Source of the DNA: an uncultured Saprospiraceae bacterium
GTDB taxonomy: Bacteria; Bacteroidota; Bacteroidia; Chitinophagales; Saprospiraceae
Length of the DNA stretch: 36,559 nucleotides
Direction: 5' to 3'
NCBI GenBank assembly: GCA_938016265.1
Contig: CALLWB010000063.1
Coordinates: 1-36,559 of the forward strand
Positions 7,888 to 16,174 of this stretch are shown here, piece by piece. Below the pieces are notes generated by a model, which saw only the letters and a list, made by a program, of their open reading frames with translations, did not search any database and had not been told where the DNA came from. Both the position numbers and the translations under genes were made by a program. The stretch's first letter is position 1. The number at the start of each line of letters is the position of its first letter.

Positions 7888-9096
7888 ATGAATAATAGTC
7901 CTTATATTTTTGATGCCGTTAGAACTCCCAGGGGAAAAGGGAAAAAAAGCGGATCGCTGCATGAGGTAAAACCTATAGATTTATTGACCACCGTTTTAGA
8001 TGCATTAAAAGAACGGAATAATCTAGATACTAAGGAGGTTGAAGACTTGGTCATTGGTTGTGTGACTCCAGTTGGAGAACAAGGCGGAGATATTGCTAAG
8101 GCTGCCTTACTTTATGCAGGGTGGGACGAACAAGTTCCTGGTTTTCAAATCAATCGTTTTTGCGCTTCTGGTCTGGAAGCAGTCAATCTCGCAGCAATGA
8201 AAGTGGCTTCAGGATGGGAAGATCTCGTGGTGGCAGGTGGCCTTGAAAGTATGAGCCGTGTAAAAATGGGAAGTGATGGCGGACCGCTAATGTTTGATCC
8301 AGCTGTTAATACGAAAGTAGGCTTTGTGCCTCAAGGAATAAGCGCTGATTTGATTGCGACCATAGAAGGGTTCGATCGGGATACTGTCGACGGTTATGCC
8401 GTACTTTCTCAACAAAGAGCGCATCATGCACAAACGAATGGCTATTTCAATAATTCTATTATTCCCGTAAGGGACCAAAACGATATAATAATTCTCGATA
8501 AAGATGAATTTCTTCGTCCAGCAACTACCCTTGAAAGTCTGGCTGACTTAAAACCTGCTTTCGAAACCATGGGAGAAATGGGCTTTGATAGTGTCGCCCT
8601 TTTAAAGTACCCTGAAGTTGAAAATATTAGTCATGTGCATACTGCTGGCAATTCTTCTGGTATTGTAGATGGCGCCGCCTTATTACTAATTGGGAGTAAG
8701 GAGAAAGGAGCTGAATTGGGATTGAAACCAAGAGCAAAAATAGTAGCGGTAGCTGTCACCAGTTCTGAACCGACGATTATGCTTCAAGGACCAACTCCGG
8801 CAGTTTGGAAGGTCTTGAAAAAGGCAGGAATGACTCCAAAGGATATTGATTTGTGGGAAATGAATGAAGCATTTGCTTCAGCTGTTCTAAAATTTCAAAA
8901 AGATTTGGGTATTGATGATGCCATACTTAATGTGAATGGTGGTGCAATTGCCATGGGCCATCCTCTAGGAGCTACTGGAGCTATGTTGGTGGGAACAATG
9001 GTCGACGAACTGGAACGCAGAAATTTGAAAACAGGTCTTGTGACGCTTTGCGTAGGCGGTGGAATGGGAGTTGCTACAATTATTGAACGCGTATAA
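7888..9096 (+). CDS. Acetyl-CoA C-acyltransferase (3-ketoacyl-CoA thiolase)
   Basis: 402 residues, normal for the family. It catalyses the last step of beta-oxidation: CoA-dependent cleavage of 3-ketoacyl-CoA to acetyl-CoA and a shortened acyl-CoA. The nucleophilic cysteine is C92 in [12 protein letters not shown]. The second signature, WEMNEAFA, and the C-terminal [15 protein letters not shown] and CVGGGMG motifs supply the catalytic His and the second Cys. All are intact. It is cytosolic with no targeting signal. The FadB-like gene starts 39 bases downstream on the same strand, so the pair should be an operon and probably a functional complex. It could also work in the biosynthetic acetoacetyl-CoA direction, but the partner gene makes fatty-acid degradation the better reading. 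Equivalent to FadA/FadI. Confidence 0.94.
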   Translation: MNNSPYIFDAVRTPRGKGKKSGSLHEVKPIDLLTTVLDALKERNNLDTKEVEDLVIGCVTPVGEQGGDIAKAALLYAGWDEQVPGFQINRFCASGLEAVNLAAMKVASGWEDLVVAGGLESMSRVKMGSDGGPLMFDPAVNTKVGFVPQGISADLIATIEGFDRDTVDGYAVLSQQRAHHAQTNGYFNNSIIPVRDQNDIIILDKDEFLRPATTLESLADLKPAFETMGEMGFDSVALLKYPEVENISHVHTAGNSSGIVDGAALLLIGSKEKGAELGLKPRAKIVAVAVTSSEPTIMLQGPTPAVWKVLKKAGMTPKDIDLWEMNEAFASAVLKFQKDLGIDDAILNVNGGAIAMGHPLGATGAMLVGTMVDELERRNLKTGLVTLCVGGGMGVATIIERV

Positions 9097-9135
9097 TAGC
9101 GAAATTCAAAAAATTAAAATACATACTAATTAGGG

Positions 9136-11247
9136 ATGATAAGATATAATAAACGTACTTCTAATATCGTAACGCTAACAATGGATATGGAAGGCCGAAA
9201 GTCAAATATAATAAACCATGAAGTTGGTCGGGCATTCATACCTGTGCTCAACCATTTGAAAAAAGACTTGGCTAAAGGGACATTGGCCGGAGTGATTCTA
9301 ACCTCCGCTAAAAAGTCTTTTTTGACAGGTGGAGATTTGGATTACCTAACAAAAGCAGAAGATCCTGTAGAGATATTCAATTTTGTTCAAAAACAAAAAG
9401 AACTCTTCCGGGCAATTGAAAAACTGGAAGTACCAGTGGTCGCTGCAATCAATGGCGCTGCCCTTGGTAGTGGGTATGAGCTAGCCCTAGCGGCTAATCA
9501 CCGAATTGCAATGCGACATCCAAAAACCCTGGTCGGTCTGCCAGAACCAACACTAGGTATATTGCCTGGTGGTGGTGGTATTATTCGATTAGTTTGGATG
9601 TTAGGCATACAGAAGGCATTTCCAATTCTTACTCAAGGTAAACGGTATGCTGTCGATAGCGCTTTAAAGCTTGGGCTAATTGATGGAATCGCTTCCACCA
9701 GGGAAGAAATGATGGATATGGCAGAAGCCTGGATAAAAGAAAATCCCGTAGTAAAAAAGCCATGGGATGAAAAAGGAGGAAAAATTGTTGGCGGAACGCC
9801 TCACCATCCAAAAATCGCTCAAATGGTAGCAATGGCCACTGCTATGTTGGTCAAAAAAACAAGAAACAACTATCCGGCTCAACAGGCCATTCTAAATACA
9901 ATGATCGAGGGTTCGCTCGTGGATTTTGAGACTGCGCTCCGCATCGAAAGCCGATATTTCACTCAATTGCTCCTAGGAAAGGTCGCTAAAAATATGACTA
10001 AAGCCTTTTGGTATGATCTCAATGCAATAAAAGCAGGAGAAAATAGACCAAAGGGATTTGGAAAGTTTCGCCCTAGAAAAGTTGGAATAATCGGAGCTGG
10101 AATGATGGGATCAGGCATTGCCTACGTCTCTGCAATGGTAGGACTTGAAGTCGTACTAAAAGATGTATCGAAACCTATTGCCGAAAGAGGACGTGCGTAT
10201 TCTGACAAGATATTATCAAAAATGGTGGATAGAGACCAGATCACTGAAGCGCGAAAACAGGAGGTTTTATCCTTGATCACGCCTACCGAAAATGCTAGTG
10301 ATTTTGAGGGATGTGATTTGGTAATAGAAGCCGTTTTCGAAAATCGGGCGTTAAAATCCAAAGTAACTAAAGAGGCAGAAAACTATATCGATAGTGAAAC
10401 CATTTTTGCAAGTAATACTTCTACCCTGCCGATTACCGGGCTTGCTAAAGAATCTAGTCGGCCTTCAAAATTTATCGGGCTCCACTTCTTTTCACCTGTG
10501 GATAAAATGAAATTGGTAGAAATTATAATTGGAGAAAAAACAGATGACGAAACACTTGCAAGAGCATTCGATTATGTAAAAATGATCCGGCAGATTCCGA
10601 TTGTTGTGAATGATAGTCGCGGTTTTTATACTTCAAGAGTTTTTAGGACGTACCTGCTTGAAGGAATGGCTTTATTGCAAGAAGGACATCTACCAAATAC
10701 GATTGAGCAGGCTGGCTTAAGGTCGGGAATGCCCGTTGGCCCACTCGCGCTGACTGATGAAGTGGCGATATCACTGATCCATGACATTCTTGCTCAGGAG
10801 GAAAAAGATTTAGGAGATGATTTCCAACTCCACCCCGGAATTCCTGTCATCAAAAAGATGGTGGGTGAATTTAAACGGCTTGGGAAAGCGAAGGGGGCAG
10901 GTTTTTATGACTACCCTACGAACGAAAAAAAGCATTTGTGGAAAGATTTGGCCTCCCATTTCTGCAAGGAGGAAGTGAACTCTGATTTGCCAGAATTGAT
11001 GGATAGACTGATGATTGTTCAATCTTTGGAGACAGTCCGCTGTCAGGAAGAGGGAGTGGTCACTAGTGTTGCTGATGCGAATATCGGTAGTATCTACGGT
11101 TGGGGATTTCCAGCTTTCAAAGGCGGTACCCTTCAATTTATTGAGGACTATGGGTTGGAAAAATTTATTGCAAGAGCGAATGAACTTGCTAAAAAATATG
11201 GGGATCGATTTGAGGTCCCACAATTATTATTAGATCAGGTTAAATAA
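9136..11247 (+). CDS. Bifunctional enoyl-CoA hydratase / 3-hydroxyacyl-CoA dehydrogenase (FadB/FadJ-like)
   Basis: 703 residues. Residues 1-290 are the crotonase (hydratase) half, with its two acidic residues at E115 in GSGYELALAANHRI and E137 in GLPEPTLGILPGGGG. From residue 317 a Rossmann domain begins (GIIGAGMMGSGIAY, NAD-binding GxGxxG at about 320). The dehydrogenase catalytic His is H450 in GLHFFSPVDKMKLVE, followed by VVNDSRGFYTSRV. The last ~200 residues are the C-terminal dehydrogenase domains. Together it hydrates trans-2-enoyl-CoA and then oxidises L-3-hydroxyacyl-CoA with NAD+. Its product is the substrate of the thiolase encoded just upstream in the same operon. All key residues are present. 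FadB-like versus FadJ-like cannot be separated by eye. Confidence 0.94.
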   Translation: MIRYNKRTSNIVTLTMDMEGRKSNIINHEVGRAFIPVLNHLKKDLAKGTLAGVILTSAKKSFLTGGDLDYLTKAEDPVEIFNFVQKQKELFRAIEKLEVPVVAAINGAALGSGYELALAANHRIAMRHPKTLVGLPEPTLGILPGGGGIIRLVWMLGIQKAFPILTQGKRYAVDSALKLGLIDGIASTREEMMDMAEAWIKENPVVKKPWDEKGGKIVGGTPHHPKIAQMVAMATAMLVKKTRNNYPAQQAILNTMIEGSLVDFETALRIESRYFTQLLLGKVAKNMTKAFWYDLNAIKAGENRPKGFGKFRPRKVGIIGAGMMGSGIAYVSAMVGLEVVLKDVSKPIAERGRAYSDKILSKMVDRDQITEARKQEVLSLITPTENASDFEGCDLVIEAVFENRALKSKVTKEAENYIDSETIFASNTSTLPITGLAKESSRPSKFIGLHFFSPVDKMKLVEIIIGEKTDDETLARAFDYVKMIRQIPIVVNDSRGFYTSRVFRTYLLEGMALLQEGHLPNTIEQAGLRSGMPVGPLALTDEVAISLIHDILAQEEKDLGDDFQLHPGIPVIKKMVGEFKRLGKAKGAGFYDYPTNEKKHLWKDLASHFCKEEVNSDLPELMDRLMIVQSLETVRCQEEGVVTSVADANIGSIYGWGFPAFKGGTLQFIEDYGLEKFIARANELAKKYGDRFEVPQLLLDQVK

Positions 11248-11385
11248 CTTTTTATTTCAGCGACTAAGCAATTACGCATACAAGCGTGGCACTATATGAT
11301 TTTTTTTCGCAAAAACTTGAGGAAACACGTATCATTTAGGGTGAAAATTGAAGATAAAATTTTATATTAGCCCCCACATTAAACC

Positions 11386-12096
11386 ATGACTACCAGTCAT
11401 CTAGTAGGGCGCATGACTTATACAGAAGTATTACACACTTTAACAACACTTTCCTCTCCTAAGAAAGCAGAGCGAATATTTCCTCAACTTAAGGTGCAGG
11501 ACAAGGTGCTTGGCATTGGCTTGATGAAACTCCGAGCCCTGTCCAAAACAATAAAAAAGGATCACGAACGTGCGCAAAAACTATGGCAATCAGGCATCTA
11601 CGAGGCCAAATTGCTCGCAACGCTCACTGAAGAACTCCCTAAAGTATCTGAGGAACAAATGGACAAACAAGTCGAGGAGATTAAAACCCACGCCGTAGCA
11701 GATTATTTCACAAAAAACATTGTTGCTAAATCACCTTATTTACTTCAAAAGGCCAACTCCTGGGTATTTATGGATAAACCTTTGATGGTGCGACATATTG
11801 GATATGCCTGCGTTTGTCAACTAGCAAAAAGCAACCAAAACCTGGATAATAATTATTTCGAAAAACACCTCATTATTATCGATGTTCAGATAGAACAAGC
11901 AAAAAGCTATGCAAAAGATGGGCAGATCAATGCATTAATCGCCATTGGTTCAAGAAACAAACATCTGAACAAAAAAGCACTCAAAGTAGCCCGAAAAATC
12001 GGAAAAACCACCTTAACTAATTCCAGAAGTACTAAAATTGTTGATGTTGTAAAGCTGCTGAAAAGTGATAAGATCCAATCGAAGATTGTGGATTAA
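11386..12096 (+). CDS. DNA alkylation repair protein (AlkD-like HEAT-repeat glycosylase family)
   Basis: 236 residues, the usual size of AlkD-family proteins. These are all-helical HEAT-like folds that remove N3- and N7-alkylated purines. Recognisable segments are QDKVLGIGLMKLRALSKTIK near the N-terminus, AQKLWQSGIYEAKLLATL (the LW.sg.yEar.la..l signature) and NSWVFMDKPLMVRHIGYACV. The C-terminal part, NALIAIGSRNKHLNKKALKV, matches the last helical repeat. The ATG at 11386 is used here; a second Met ten codons in (11413) is possible. It lies 138 bases after the beta-oxidation operon, so it may have its own promoter, and it converges on alkB with only 18 bases between the stops. Whether it is catalytically active cannot be decided by eye. 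Confidence 0.85.
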   Translation: MTTSHLVGRMTYTEVLHTLTTLSSPKKAERIFPQLKVQDKVLGIGLMKLRALSKTIKKDHERAQKLWQSGIYEAKLLATLTEELPKVSEEQMDKQVEEIKTHAVADYFTKNIVAKSPYLLQKANSWVFMDKPLMVRHIGYACVCQLAKSNQNLDNNYFEKHLIIIDVQIEQAKSYAKDGQINALIAIGSRNKHLNKKALKVARKIGKTTLTNSRSTKIVDVVKLLKSDKIQSKIVD

Positions 12097-12114
12097 GTAA
12101 CCCAACAACCACGA

Positions 12115-13182
12115 TCAAGCAATCGCCAAATCAACTTTGTGTTGCATCTGATCAGTGTAGCGAAGTACTTCCTTGTTCATTTTGTGAAACCAAAGTGGAG
12201 GGATTAGCGCCATTATGATACAACCGGGATAACCTTGCGGCAACTGTGGGCTTTCGTCAAAATGGCGGAGCACCTGATACTTTCTTGTGGACTTGAAATG
12301 GTGGTCGGAATGTCTGGTCAGTTCGAACAAAAATATGCGGCCCAATTCATGATTTGAATTCCAGGAATGGTATTCTTGTACCGGTTCGTAGCGACCGCTT
12401 GGTAGTTTTTTGCGTCGTAAACCATAGTGTTCAATATAATTGACTGACTCTAGAAGGAGGAAGCCCATTATACCAGAAAAAATTGCTGCTGCTAGCACCA
12501 ATCCACCAAAAACACTAAATACTAAAACCAGATAAATAGTTTGGATGATCAGGTATTGAAACATGCGATTATTAAGGCTGTAAAATGCTTTTTTTGCTTT
12601 CGCTAATAATCCCCTTTCAATCTCCCAGGCATGCAGATAACTCATGGTTACCGACCTAAAATAAAAGGCATAGATCGATTCATTAAATCTGGAAGAGGCT
12701 GGGTCTTTATCGGTAGATACGTTTTTATGATGGCCAAGATTGTGTTCAATCAAAAAATGCAAATACAGCGAAGGCAAAAGCAATACACCACACATAAACC
12801 GATCAAAGTTGTTTAGGCGATGGCCTAACTCATGGGCGACATTAATACAATATCCATTCATTATACCAACATTCATTGTCATCCCAATAATCTCATACAA
12901 TTGCAATTCGCGTGTCGCAAGGGAAACAAAGAAGTATAGAATCAACCCATACTGGACTGGAAAATTTACATAAAGCAAAAAATCAAAAAATCGTTTTTTA
13001 TTCTGACTTAACTCTTCATCATCAGACAGATTTTCTGTATTTCCAGGGAGAACCAATTCCAACAAAGGAATAATACCAAAGGCAAGAAACACCGAACCAA
13101 ATGACCAGATTCCGCCTAGATAAATACCAAAAAATACGAATACTGGTGCTGCAAATGCCAGTAGATATTTCGCGTCTTTCAT
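12115..13182 (-). CDS. alkB: Alkane 1-monooxygenase (AlkB-type membrane di-iron hydroxylase)
   Basis: 355 residues with several hydrophobic segments typical of an integral inner-membrane enzyme. The histidine boxes that bind the di-iron centre are all visible: HELGH at 117-121, EHNLGHH at 146-152 and RHSDHH near the C-terminus. The AlkB-specific motif NYIEHYGL is also present, which separates it from ordinary fatty-acid desaturases. Family function is O2-dependent terminal hydroxylation of n-alkanes or related alkyl chains, with electrons from rubredoxin or ferredoxin. No rubredoxin gene is in the window. The closeness of a beta-oxidation operon would allow oxidised alkanes to be degraded as fatty acids; this is inference. 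It converges on the AlkD-like gene with an 18-base gap. Confidence 0.9.
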   Translation of the reverse strand: MKDAKYLLAFAAPVFVFFGIYLGGIWSFGSVFLAFGIIPLLELVLPGNTENLSDDEELSQNKKRFFDFLLYVNFPVQYGLILYFFVSLATRELQLYEIIGMTMNVGIMNGYCINVAHELGHRLNNFDRFMCGVLLLPSLYLHFLIEHNLGHHKNVSTDKDPASSRFNESIYAFYFRSVTMSYLHAWEIERGLLAKAKKAFYSLNNRMFQYLIIQTIYLVLVFSVFGGLVLAAAIFSGIMGFLLLESVNYIEHYGLRRKKLPSGRYEPVQEYHSWNSNHELGRIFLFELTRHSDHHFKSTRKYQVLRHFDESPQLPQGYPGCIIMALIPPLWFHKMNKEVLRYTDQMQHKVDLAIA

Positions 13183-13257
13183 AGGATACTATTTTAAGTA
13201 TAACTTCTGTGAATGGTTGATTACCTCACTAAGATAGTACCTTTTTTTCAAAAAGTA

Positions 13258-13279
13258 AACTATTTATCAAAAAATAGTT
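13258..13279 (-). terminator. Terminator hairpin of the 81-residue ORF
   Basis: AACTATTT (13258-13265) and AAATAGTT (13272-13279) form an 8-bp stem overlapping the stop codon at 13260. On the minus strand it is followed by TACTTTTTG. Its placement supports the small ORF being a real gene. Confidence 0.55.
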
Positions 13280-13505
13280 CACCCCTAAATTGATTAGTTT
13301 TTTGTGGTGTGTTTGTTGGTTGTTTTTGGTTTGTCCGGATATCAGAAAGGATGGCCACTTCCTGCGTGCCCATTGACTCTACAGGGCCTGCCCTTCTAGT
13401 AGTTACAATAGAAAGAATTAACAGTAAAACAAATAAAAATTCTGCAAATATATTCTGATTGGAGTTTTCCATAATTTTGGGGTTTTGTTGGAAAATTTGC
13501 TCCAT
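13260..13505 (-). CDS. Small single-helix membrane protein, unknown function
   Basis: An 81-codon frame with ATG at 13505, or a 70-codon frame from the second ATG at 13472 (MENSNQNIFAEFLFV). One transmembrane helix is clear (EFLFVLLLILSIVTT), followed by a polar, Thr/Gln/Pro-rich tail ending ELFFDK. A terminator-like hairpin overlaps its stop codon, which supports expression. I do not recognise the family. It lies upstream of alkB on the same strand, 77 bases away with the hairpin between, so it is probably not part of the alkB unit. The second ATG gives a more typical short N-terminus before the helix. Confidence 0.5.
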   Translation of the reverse strand: MEQIFQQNPKIMENSNQNIFAEFLFVLLLILSIVTTRRAGPVESMGTQEVAILSDIRTNQKQPTNTPQKTNQFRGELFFDK

Positions 13506-13596
13506 AGGGTGTATAGTACGGGCACATTTCTTTTTAATGCACTCCCGCGGCTTGAATTATAAACGTCAGTTATGTCAGATTTATTGCCTAACAGAA

Positions 13597-13780
13597 TTCA
13601 ACCCAATTCATGCCATAGAAAATTCATTTTATGCTGAAACCTCTGCAAAACTGCGAAGGTCCGTCAATTTTGATTCTCACCGTAATCTTACTACGTCTGC
13701 GAGTCAAAATCACCTTAGAGCGCACATTTTATTGAATTTTCAACCTAAAACAAACTTCCTATTGCATGAATTGGGTTCAA
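13597..13780. repeat. Long nested inverted repeat (MITE-like or structured intergenic element)
   Basis: The outer arms TTCAACCCAATTCATGC (13597-13613) and GCATGAATTGGGTTCAA (13764-13780) pair at 16 of 17 positions. Inside, in correct nested order, are GAAAATTCA (13618-13626) with TGAATTTTC (13733-13741), AAGGT (13656-13660) with ACCTT (13712-13716), and TTTTGATTCTC (13668-13678) with GCGAGTCAAAA (13699-13709, 9 of 11). The central loop is about 20 bases. The whole could fold as one imperfect 184-base hairpin. It encodes nothing. A non-autonomous mobile element or an interspersed intergenic repeat is the likeliest reading; its copy number cannot be seen from here. Confidence 0.7.
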
Positions 13781-13805
13781 CAAAAACTAAACGTTGCTCA
13801 AATAA

Positions 13806-13839
13806 AAAGAAGTCCATAAAATATTCTATAGACTTCTTT
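13806..13839 (-). terminator. Intrinsic terminator of the EF-G paralogue
   Basis: AAAGAAGTC (13806-13814) pairs perfectly with GACTTCTTT (13831-13839) around a 16-base loop. On the minus strand a T-rich tract (TTTTTATTT) follows. It lies 25 bases beyond the stop of the EF-G-like gene. Confidence 0.75.
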
Positions 13840-13863
13840 ATAAAACTAACTAAATGATAAATC

Positions 13864-15990
13864 TTAAGCTTCGACTTCTTCCATCCGGTGTGCTTTTACT
13901 AGTGAATCCTGCACCTCTCTGGATACTGAGGCGTATTCGGCAAACTTGCGGGTGTGCTTGGCTCTTCCTTGAGATAGTGATCGCAAGGTGGAGGAATATT
14001 TATACAATTCCCGTAAAGGAATTTTAGCTTTTATTTTTTGATAATGTCCATCTGCTTCCATTCCCATGATCATCGCATTTCGGGATTGCAAATCGCTCAT
14101 TATATCTCCCATGACATCATCCTTACAAAGTACATCGATGTCAAAAATTGGTTCCAGCAAGACCGGGCCACAACTTTCAAAACAGGATTTCATGCAGTGG
14201 GACGCGGCAAGCATAAAGGCCATATCATTGGAATCTACCGGATGCATTTTCCCATCATAAACGGACACTCGCACGTCTCTTGCGTAGGATCCAGTCATTG
14301 GGCCATTTTCAAGTGTGCGCATGATACCCTTTATAATAGCATTTTGATATTTCGCATCAATTGTTCCACCTACGATACACCATAGGAAGTTGAGTTTTCC
14401 TCCCCACTCCAATTCTATCATTTGCTGATCTCTTACATTAAGGCCACTCGGTTTAGCCATTCCTTCCTTGTAGGGCTCTACCAACATGTGGACCTCTCCA
14501 AATTGCCCTGCTCCCCCACTCTGCTTTTTGTGGCGATAGTAAGTTTGGTGTGATTTGGTAATGGTCTCCCGAAAAGCAATTTTTGGTCGGATAAACTCTA
14601 CTGTGATGTTGTATAATTTTTCTAGGCGGTATCGGATCATTGTCAGATGCATTTCTCCCTGACCGTGTATAATGGTTTGGCCCAGTTCTTTGGATTGTTC
14701 AATTTGGATAGTTGGGTCTTCCTTATGAAGTTGATGCAAGCCGACCATTATTTTCTCGAGGTCTTTTTTGGAAGGTGGTTTTACGGCCGTTCGAATTCTG
14801 GGAGATGGGAACTGGATAGATTCTACGATGGTTGGCGATCCTTTTTTCACCAAGGTGTCATTGGTTTTGGTTTCTTTAAGTTTGACGACTACTCCAATAT
14901 CTCCGGCGTTTAGCTTACTGACATTTACCCGTTGTTTTCCGTTCAGCAAATACAACTGACTAAATCGTTCATTACTTAAAGAACGTTGATTGTACAGTTC
15001 ATCCCCGCCAGAAATAGAACCAGAATATACTTTGAAGTAAGAAATCTCGCCTAAGTGCGGTTCGGATAACGTTTTAAAGAAAAACAATACAGGCTCTCCG
15101 GCCTCCGAACAGGCTAACTCTTCTTTGTTATCGAGCATCACAGGTCTTTCTCCTGGTGCTGGAGCAACATCATGCAAAAATCCCATAACCCGACCGCTCC
15201 CCATATTATTCTTTGCAGATACGCAAAAAACAGGGAAGATCGCATGATGGAGCATGGACAACTTTAAGCCCTGCGTCATCTCTTCTTCATCTAATGAGCC
15301 TTTCTCGAAATAAGCCTCCATCAATTTTTCGTCATATTCTGCTATAGTTTCCACCAATTGTTCATGCAAACTATTAGCATTTTCCTCCTCGGACGCAGGG
15401 ATTGGAAGTTTTTCAGGTTTACCGCCATCTGCAGGAAATTTGTACATGACCATTTTTAAAACATCAATGATCGAGTCAAAGCCATCTCCTTGATTGAAGG
15501 GATATTGGACCACAGTTACCTTATTTCCAAATCTGCTTTTTGCCTCTTCAACTGTCTGATCAAAATTTGATTTGTCGTGGTCTACTTGATTGACGACGAA
15601 AATCAAAGGTGTTTTAAATTTCTCGGTGTATTCCCAGACCAACTCCGTACCTACTTCAACGCCTTGTGTTGAATTTAACAACATCACAGCGGTATCTCCA
15701 ACTTTTAGTGCGGAGACCACTTCGCCAACAAAATCATCGTACCCAGGAGTATCAATAATATTGATTTTACTATCCTTCCAAGAAGCATGCATCAAAGAAG
15801 AAAAAACAGAATTTTTTCTTTCTTTTTCTACTTGATAGTGATCGGATACTGTATTTTCTTCATCTATTGTTCCTCTTCGGGAAATGGCTCCTGCTTCAAA
15901 AAGCATGGACTCAACTAAGGTCGTTTTTCCAGCAGCTGAATGCCCTAAAAGAACAATGTTTCTAATATCTTTGGTGGAATACACTTTCAT
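13864..15990 (-). CDS. Elongation factor G-like GTPase (EF-G paralogue)
   Basis: From ATG at 15990 the protein is about 708 residues. The longer frame opens at a TTG (16023), and MKVYSTKDIRNIVLLG is the natural family N-terminus. GTPase motifs are the P-loop GHSAAGKT (16-23), DTPGYDDF (80-87) and NQVD (134-137). The remaining EF-G domains follow, including the domain IV region SGGAGQFGEVHM and the C-terminal domain V (LEPIFDIDVLC...). Canonical EF-G has DTPGHVDF, where the His is needed for GTP hydrolysis. Here that position is Tyr 84, as I recall from the EF-G2/EF-G-like subgroup. It is therefore more likely a paralogue with altered activity than the main translocase. A terminator follows, and the exporter gene lies upstream on the same strand. 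Confidence 0.9.
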   Translation of the reverse strand: MKVYSTKDIRNIVLLGHSAAGKTTLVESMLFEAGAISRRGTIDEENTVSDHYQVEKERKNSVFSSLMHASWKDSKINIIDTPGYDDFVGEVVSALKVGDTAVMLLNSTQGVEVGTELVWEYTEKFKTPLIFVVNQVDHDKSNFDQTVEEAKSRFGNKVTVVQYPFNQGDGFDSIIDVLKMVMYKFPADGGKPEKLPIPASEEENANSLHEQLVETIAEYDEKLMEAYFEKGSLDEEEMTQGLKLSMLHHAIFPVFCVSAKNNMGSGRVMGFLHDVAPAPGERPVMLDNKEELACSEAGEPVLFFFKTLSEPHLGEISYFKVYSGSISGGDELYNQRSLSNERFSQLYLLNGKQRVNVSKLNAGDIGVVVKLKETKTNDTLVKKGSPTIVESIQFPSPRIRTAVKPPSKKDLEKIMVGLHQLHKEDPTIQIEQSKELGQTIIHGQGEMHLTMIRYRLEKLYNITVEFIRPKIAFRETITKSHQTYYRHKKQSGGAGQFGEVHMLVEPYKEGMAKPSGLNVRDQQMIELEWGGKLNFLWCIVGGTIDAKYQNAIIKGIMRTLENGPMTGSYARDVRVSVYDGKMHPVDSNDMAFMLAASHCMKSCFESCGPVLLEPIFDIDVLCKDDVMGDIMSDLQSRNAMIMGMEADGHYQKIKAKIPLRELYKYSSTLRSLSQGRAKHTRKFAEYASVSREVQDSLVKAHRMEEVEA

Positions 15991-16174
15991 AGGAATATTA
16001 TTGTAGAGATTTGCAATTTTCAAGAACTATCCATTGCAAAATACATAAAAAACCATATTTAACAAAGACATAATGTATTTTTTAAAAAATGTAACTTCCC
16101 CATGCTCTAAACTCCTAAAAATCTAGTCTTTATGAACCCACCCGAGATAGTTTTGCAGAAAAAAGAGGTGAAAA

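Larger units (their letters stand above)
13506..13863. other. Gene-free interval holding an inverted-repeat element and a terminator
   Basis: No credible gene lies here. The interval between the small membrane ORF and the EF-G paralogue holds the nested inverted repeat (13597-13780) and the EF-G terminator (13806-13839). A plus-strand open frame across it has no coding character and follows the palindrome. Confidence 0.6.

Noticed and set aside
13459-13857. A 132-codon plus-strand open frame
   Set aside because: It runs through the nested palindrome and the EF-G terminator and shows no protein-like composition.
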